Origin: Acidobacteriota bacterium
GTDB lineage: Bacteria > Acidobacteriota > Polarisedimenticolia > JAPUIV01
DNA length: 9,468 bases
Assembly: GCA_027296665.1 (NCBI GenBank)
Contig: JAPUIV010000155.1
Location: forward strand, 1-9,468
Direction of reading: 5' to 3'
A program made the translations under genes and the position numbers. Each line of letters starts with the position of its first letter. Positions within the stretch are counted from its first letter, which is position 1. The notes beneath the pieces are model-generated. The model was not told where the DNA came from. It saw only the letters and a list, made by a program, of their open reading frames with translations, and searched no databases. Shown here in pieces: positions 5,609 to 9,468 of the stretch.

Positions 5609-6519
5609 TAGAATGTGATCCGGGTCTCCCCGGATCGAGCGGTTTCCTTCGCCTGGGATTCGATTCGCGCGACCAGGTTTTCCGCAATCTGGCGGAACGC
5701 GAGTGCCTGCGGGGATTCGGGCGCATCGATGACGGTGGGCCTGCCCCGGTCGGAATCGATCCGGATCTGTGTATCGAGAGGGATCTCGCCCAGGAAGGCG
5801 ATTCCAAGCCTTTCACCGGTCTTGCGGCATCCGCCCGATCCGAAGATCTCCTCCCGGTTACCGCAACTGGGGCAGAGGAAATGGCTCATATTCTCGACGA
5901 TGCCGAGGATGGGGCATTTGAGTTTCTGGAACATGAAGACGGCCCGTTCGGCCACGCGCAGGGCGGCGTCCTGGGGGGTTGAGACGATCACCGCTCCGGT
6001 GAGGGGGATCTTCTGGCACAGGCTGAGCTGGATATCCCCGGTCCCGGGCGGCAGATCCACGATCAGGTAATCAAGTTCCCCCCACTCCACGCCGCCGAGA
6101 AACTGATCGATGGTCTTCGACAGCATGGGGCCCCGCCAGATCAAGGCCTCGCCCGGGGGCAGGAAGAACGACATGGAGATCACCTTGATCCCGTACCGCT
6201 CCACCGGTAGGAGGCCGTTGGGACCGGGAGTCGGTTTGTCTTTCACACCGAGAATCAATGGGATACTTGGCCCATAGACGTCGCCATCCATGATCCCCAC
6301 CCGGGCGCCGTCCGCCGCCAGGGCCAGCGCGATATTTGCGCTCACGGTCGATTTTCCCACCCCGCCCTTGCCGCTGGCCACGGGGATGACGTACTTCACT
6401 CCCGGAATGAGGCTCTCCCTGACCTCCGCCGGTGTGGGCGCGGGCCGGGGAGGGGGCGGTCCCCCCGCCATCGCTAAAGGTTTTGATCCCCGTTTCGGGC
6501 CCGACCGATCAGCACTCAT
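5608..6519 (-). CDS. mrp: Mrp/ApbC-family iron-sulfur cluster carrier ATPase
   Basis: This 303-aa P-loop NTPase belongs to the Mrp/ApbC/NBP35 group, which binds a [4Fe-4S] cluster at a dimer interface and hands it to apo-proteins in the cytoplasm. The deviant Walker A is GKGGVGKST (50-58). DGDVYGPSIP and DLPPGTGD follow, and the cluster-binding pair is C216-x2-C219 in CPSCG. The N-terminal DUF59/MIP18 domain of many Mrp proteins is absent. In its place is a short Pro-rich segment. ATG 6519 is preferred over the in-frame TTG 6522 because AGGAG (6532-6528) is eight bases before it. It lies 31 bases after the Rieske gene and overlaps the DUF971 start by one base, so all three form one transcription unit. 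Confidence 0.95.
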   Translation of the reverse strand: MSADRSGPKRGSKPLAMAGGPPPPRPAPTPAEVRESLIPGVKYVIPVASGKGGVGKSTVSANIALALAADGARVGIMDGDVYGPSIPLILGVKDKPTPGPNGLLPVERYGIKVISMSFFLPPGEALIWRGPMLSKTIDQFLGGVEWGELDYLIVDLPPGTGDIQLSLCQKIPLTGAVIVSTPQDAALRVAERAVFMFQKLKCPILGIVENMSHFLCPSCGNREEIFGSGGCRKTGERLGIAFLGEIPLDTQIRIDSDRGRPTVIDAPESPQALAFRQIAENLVARIESQAKETARSGETRITF

Positions 6520-6550
6520 CAACCCATCTCCTATACCCGGGCGGAAAAAA

Positions 6551-6871
6551 TTAATCCTGGAGAGGTTCGGAACTCACCAGCAGATCATCCCCCTCGACCT
6601 TGACCGAAAACCTGGCAACCTGGGAATCGGGAACAGTGAGATTCTTCCCGGTCGAAAGATCGAACCGCCAGCCATGCCAGGGGCATCTGACGGCGTTGTC
6701 CTCCACCTGACCTTCCCCGAGCGGCCCGCCCTGGTGCAAACAGGTGTTATGAAGGGCAAAAAATTTCCCCTCCACGTTGAAGAGAGCCACCGGGGTGCCC
6801 CCGACCTCGACGACCTTTCCTGCCCCGGCGGGGATCTCCTCCTTGGTGGCGACTTTGACGAATTCTGCCAT
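6551..6871 (-). CDS. Rieske-type [2Fe-2S] ferredoxin
   Basis: The 106-aa protein is a small soluble Rieske domain. Its cluster ligands are C44-x-H46 (CLHQGG) and C63-x2-H66 (CPWHGW), followed by RFDLSTG, typical of ferredoxin components of dioxygenases and of NirD-like proteins. There is no signal peptide or membrane anchor, so it is cytoplasmic and not the bc1-complex Rieske protein. It probably carries electrons, but no oxygenase or reductase partner is nearby. GAGGGAG (6884-6878), six bases before ATG 6871, supports the start. It is the first gene of the unit continuing into mrp and DUF971. It may be a client of that cluster-assembly pair, which is inference. Confidence 0.93.
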   Translation of the reverse strand: MAEFVKVATKEEIPAGAGKVVEVGGTPVALFNVEGKFFALHNTCLHQGGPLGEGQVEDNAVRCPWHGWRFDLSTGKNLTVPDSQVARFSVKVEGDDLLVSSEPLQD

Positions 6872-6898
6872 TCGAGTCTCCCTCGTTTCCAGGTTTCG

Positions 6899-6927
6899 AT
6901 TTTATGGAAACCGGACAACTTTATCAA
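6899..6927 (-). promoter_or_regulatory. Putative sigma70 promoter for the Rieske-mrp-DUF971 unit
   Basis: On the minus strand TTGATA (6927-6922) and TAAAAT (6904-6899) are separated by 17 bases, each matching consensus at five of six positions. Transcription would start near 6892, about 20 nt before ATG 6871, leaving room for the GAGGGAG ribosome site. It is the best promoter match in the window. Confidence 0.6.
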
Positions 6928-6943
6928 GTATAGATTTCCCCGA

Positions 6944-6973
6944 TTGACAGGCCGCGATCCCTTCTCCTATTCT
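6944..6973 (+). promoter_or_regulatory. Putative sigma70 promoter for the agmatinase-like unit
   Basis: A perfect TTGACA (6944-6949) is followed after 18 bases by TATTCT (6968-6973). The predicted start near 6980 is at the edge of the GGAGG ribosome site (6980-6984), so the leader would be very short. It diverges from the Rieske promoter, with the two -35 boxes 16 bases apart. Confidence 0.48.
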
Positions 6974-6994
6974 TGCGTTGGAGGCCGCGGGAAC

Positions 6995-7918
6995 ATGCCG
7001 GAAAGAAAGATCTGGTTCGATCTCCACGAAGAGGGGATCGATTCGCCCGATGTCGCCATCCTGGGACTACCATTTGACGGTAGTTCCAGCCGGCAGCGCG
7101 GCGCGGCGGCCGCGCCGGATCGGCTCAGGGAGATCTCCCGGACCGCCGATCCGATCACGCGCTCCTTTAAGGTGATCGACCGACTCACCTTGACCGATTT
7201 CGGGGATGTCCCGGCGATCGGCCCGGACGGACAACCGGTCGGACAGGATGAGTTCCTGAAGACGGCCGGCGAACGGATCGCTGCACTCCCGAAAGATTCT
7301 TTCCAGATTTGCCTAGGGGGGGACAATTCGGTCAGCATCCCCGCCATCCGCGGCTTCGCCCGCAAGCACGGGACCGATGTCGGCGTGATCTGGTACGACG
7401 CCCACCCCGATCTGTTTGAAACCTACCAGGGAAACCCAGACTCCCACGCCTGCGCGCTGCGCCGGGCGATCGACACCGCGGGCATCGATCCCGGCCGGGT
7501 GTTTCTGCTGGGAACCCGGTCCTTTTCGCGGACCGAGGCCGACTACATCCGGGGCGCGCAGGTGAAGATGATCACCGCCACGGAGTGGCTGGCTACCTCC
7601 ACCGAGGCGGTCGCGGCACGGATCGCGGATGCGATGGCCAATCTTCCAGCGGTCTACCTTGCTGTCGATATCGACGGTTTCGATGCCGCCCATGCGCCGG
7701 GAACCGGCTACCCGATGCCCGGCGGCATCGGCAGCGAGGCGTTCTTCCGGTTACTGGATCTTCTCTTCCCGCGTATCCCCATCCGGGCCCTCGACCTCAC
7801 CGAGATCGCTCCCCGCCTGGATCGGAACGACGCCACCAGCTTTCTCGGAGTCCAGGTGATACTGGAAACGGTCGGATCGATCCGTCGGCAACCCGATGCA
7901 TTCCGGGTGAAACGATGA
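6995..7918 (+). CDS. Agmatinase/arginase-family ureohydrolase with an altered metal motif
   Basis: The 307-aa length fits the family, whose enzymes hydrolyse guanidino groups (agmatine, arginine, guanidinobutyrate and others) to urea using two Mn ions. Motifs are GGDNS (108-112), DAHPD (135-139) with SHACALRR after it, and DIDGFD (225-230) leading into APGTG and MPGG. The first motif is normally GGDHS. Here N111 replaces the His that ligates one metal, while D135, H137, D139, D225 and D227 are all kept. The enzyme may therefore have altered metal use, another substrate, or weak activity. GGAGG (6980-6984) is 10 bases before ATG 6995; the frame continues upstream but overlaps the Rieske gene. 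The stop overlaps the next start (ATGA). The substrate cannot be assigned. Confidence 0.88.
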   Translation: MPERKIWFDLHEEGIDSPDVAILGLPFDGSSSRQRGAAAAPDRLREISRTADPITRSFKVIDRLTLTDFGDVPAIGPDGQPVGQDEFLKTAGERIAALPKDSFQICLGGDNSVSIPAIRGFARKHGTDVGVIWYDAHPDLFETYQGNPDSHACALRRAIDTAGIDPGRVFLLGTRSFSRTEADYIRGAQVKMITATEWLATSTEAVAARIADAMANLPAVYLAVDIDGFDAAHAPGTGYPMPGGIGSEAFFRLLDLLFPRIPIRALDLTEIAPRLDRNDATSFLGVQVILETVGSIRRQPDAFRVKR

Positions 7919-8997
7919 CGACTCCCCCATTCAATCAATACCTCGGGGTGAAGGTGGAACGATTCGACCCGGACAAATCGATCGCCACCCTGCGGCTTGC
8001 CGCCCACCATCTGAATCGCCGGGGCGTCGCGCACGGCGGGGTGGTCTCCTCCCTTCTCGACAGCGCCCTGGGCGCCGCCGTGATCGCGTCGATCCCGAAG
8101 GAGTGGTGGTGCGCCACCATATCCCTGTCGGTCCAGTTTCTCGAGGGGGTGGGCGAGGGAACCCTGACCGGAACCGGCCGGGTGGTTCGCCGCGGCCGGC
8201 GGGTCGCCTTCGCGCAGGGAGAGATCCGGGATCAGAAGGACAGGATCATCGCCGTGGCTCAGGGGTCATGGCATCTCTGGCCTTTCCGGCCCGGCATGCA
8301 GGGCGGGGAATCCAGTCCCCATGTAATAGTGGCGGCGACGGGCGAGTCGATCAAGGTCGGAAAGATCATCGGGATCGGCAGGAACTACGCGCACCACATC
8401 CTCGAAATGGGCGGCGGCGCCGGGGACGCCCCCGTCCTGTTCACCAAACCGGCGGGCGCCATCCTGCATGACGGCGGCACGATCCGGATCCCGCCGGAGG
8501 CGGGCGCGGTCCACCACGAGGTGGAGATGGTGGCCGTAATCGGGAAACGATGCACAGCGGTTTCCAGGGAAGAGGGGATCGAGCATGTCCTTGGATTCGC
8601 GGTCGGCCTCGACATGACGTTGCGCGACCTGCAGAAACAGGCCAGGGAACGGGGCGAGCCCTGGGCCGCCGCCAAGGGATTTGACACCTCCGCTCCCGTC
8701 TCGACCGTCACCCTCCGGGATCAGGTGGGGGACGGGTCCGGCCTTCGTATCACCCTGGACAGGAACGGCAAGCGATGCCAGGAAGGCACCACCTCGGAAA
8801 TGATCCGCGGCGTGGGGGAACTCGTCGCCTTCGCCTCCCGCCAGATGACCCTGGAACGGGGCGACCTCCTGTTCACCGGAACTCCCGCCGGCGTCGGTCC
8901 GATCGCGCCCGGCGACGTCCTGGAGGCCCGCCTGGAGAAAGTCGGCTCCCTCCGCGTCGAGGTTGCCGCCGCGGAATCCGGACACCGCGGGCGATAA
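7915..8997 (+). CDS. Fusion of a PaaI-type hotdog thioesterase and an FAH-family (acylpyruvase/FAHD1-like) hydrolase
   Basis: One 360-aa frame holds two enzymes. Residues 1-122 are a PaaI-like hotdog thioesterase with N34, VAHGG (38-42), catalytic-type D49 in LLDSALG, and AVAQGSWHL at its end. Residues about 147-350 are a fumarylacetoacetate-hydrolase domain closest to FAHD1 acylpyruvases: GIGRNYAHH with the H161/E164 dyad, HHEVEM giving metal ligands E202 and E204, D233 in GLDMTLRD, and K254 in AAAKGFD. TGTPAGVG closes the active site. The linker (123-146) contains in-frame M128 (ATG 8296) but no ribosome site before it, so a single polypeptide is likely. The start overlaps the agmatinase-like stop by 4 bases, implying coupled translation. 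The thioesterase might release a CoA-bound acid whose C-C bond the second domain then cleaves. The pathway is unknown. Confidence 0.87.
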   Translation: MTTPPFNQYLGVKVERFDPDKSIATLRLAAHHLNRRGVAHGGVVSSLLDSALGAAVIASIPKEWWCATISLSVQFLEGVGEGTLTGTGRVVRRGRRVAFAQGEIRDQKDRIIAVAQGSWHLWPFRPGMQGGESSPHVIVAATGESIKVGKIIGIGRNYAHHILEMGGGAGDAPVLFTKPAGAILHDGGTIRIPPEAGAVHHEVEMVAVIGKRCTAVSREEGIEHVLGFAVGLDMTLRDLQKQARERGEPWAAAKGFDTSAPVSTVTLRDQVGDGSGLRITLDRNGKRCQEGTTSEMIRGVGELVAFASRQMTLERGDLLFTGTPAGVGPIAPGDVLEARLEKVGSLRVEVAAAESGHRGR

Positions 8998-9025
8998 CCT
9001 GTTAAAGGTTTGGGGTCCGTCTCTT

Positions 9026-9468
9026 TCAGAACAGGTAGGCGGTGAGGAAGATGCCGACCATGGCCAGCACCACCGCCAGCTTGGCGCCGACCCCGAGGAT
9101 CAGGCTGAGCCAGGTGCCGGCTCCCACCTTGCCGGCGCGCCGCCAGTCGCGCTGGTGCAGGTACTCGCCGAGGACCGCGCCCAGAAACGGGAATAAGATC
9201 AATCCGATCAGACCGGAAAAGATGCCGGCGATAACCCCGAGGACTGCCCCGGCCACCGCCTCGCGGCTGGCGCCGAGGCGCTTGGCCCCCAGGGCGACGG
9301 CTATATAGTCAATTCCCAGGGGCAGGAGGGTGAGGATGCCGAGGACCGTGAGGGTCACCCAGCCGACCTTCTCGAACCGGTCGATCCAGGCGACGATCAG
9401 CAGGCCGAGAAACACGAAAGGCGAGCCCGCCAGCCCGGGCAGAACCGTCCCGGCGATCCCCAGCAGGA
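9026..9468 (-). CDS. DUF456-family membrane protein (lacks only the extreme N-terminus)
   Basis: The frame is open from the right edge to TGA 9028-9026. It reads LLGIAGTVLPGLAGSP at the start, a typical DUF456 N-terminal helix hairpin, so only about ten residues lie outside the window. A GTG at 9415 is an internal codon and not the start. Family features are FLGLLIVAWIDRFEKVGW, DYIAVALGAKRLGASREAVAGA, and the Gly-rich helix hairpin IFSGLIGLILFPFLGAVLGE followed by WLSLILGVGAKL. The protein would be a small inner-membrane protein with four to five helices. No biochemical function is established for DUF456. It is convergent with the thioesterase-FAH gene, 28 bases apart. Confidence 0.85.
   Translation of the reverse strand, partial: LLGIAGTVLPGLAGSPFVFLGLLIVAWIDRFEKVGWVTLTVLGILTLLPLGIDYIAVALGAKRLGASREAVAGAVLGVIAGIFSGLIGLILFPFLGAVLGEYLHQRDWRRAGKVGAGTWLSLILGVGAKLAVVLAMVGIFLTAYLF

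Noticed and set aside
6290..6994. Upstream extension of the agmatinase-like frame
   Set aside because: It would overlap mrp and the Rieske gene antisense. ATG 6995 has GGAGG at a suitable distance and gives the normal family length.
8266..8985. 239-aa minus-strand frame over the FAH domain
   Set aside because: It is antisense to intact FAH metal-binding and catalytic residues and has no domain of its own.
8997..9036. ACCTGTT/AACAGGT inverted repeat between the convergent thioesterase-FAH and DUF456 genes as a terminator
   Set aside because: The stem is only 7 bp with a 26-base loop and there is no T-run, so it is too weak to call.

Overview
The window is GC-rich bacterial chromosome, tightly packed with short intergenic gaps. 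Most genes are housekeeping or accessory enzymes: class II aldolase, BolA, MoaA, a CPBP (CAAX-type) membrane protease, Mrp/ApbC, DUF971, a Rieske ferredoxin, an agmatinase-like ureohydrolase, a thioesterase-FAH fusion and DUF456. The good Shine-Dalgarno sequences, the sigma70-type promoters, a signal-peptide protein, and remnants of an alternative complex III / caa3-type oxidase chain fit a Gram-negative, non-enteric bacterium of aerobic ancestry. I cannot name a phylum from this sequence. No rRNA, tRNA, CRISPR array, transposase or integrase is visible.

Layout. 1-699 (-): 5' part of a class II aldolase/adducin-type gene running off the left edge. 700-848: divergent promoter region. 849-1406 (+): an unrecognised 66-aa protein with eight cysteines, then bolA. 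1403-2077 (-): a secreted protein of unknown function, overlapping the end of bolA by 3 bp. 2161-2832 (+): an in-frame join of the C-terminal part of cytochrome c oxidase subunit I to subunit IV. 2896-4837 (+): moaA and a CPBP protease. 4839-5219 (-): a DUF3341/ActD-like piece lacking its N-terminus. 5252-6871 (-): Rieske, mrp and DUF971, transcribed in that order. 6872-6994: a second divergent promoter region. 6995-8997 (+): agmatinase-like gene overlapping a thioesterase-FAH fusion gene by 4 bp. 9026-9468 (-): DUF456 membrane protein, running off the right edge.

Two themes stand out. First, iron-sulfur proteins recur: BolA, Mrp with its DUF971 partner, a Rieske protein and MoaA with two [4Fe-4S] sites. 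The Cys-rich protein directly ahead of bolA is a possible unknown member of this group. Second, moaA and the protease lie between two 5'-truncated respiratory fragments that point towards each other (CoxI/CoxIV on the left, ActD-like on the right). This suggests that about 3.06 kb (roughly 2160-5220) was moved or joined here as a block. If it is removed, the secreted-protein gene becomes the next gene downstream of Rieske-mrp-DUF971 on the same strand. A chimeric assembly could look the same and should be excluded first.
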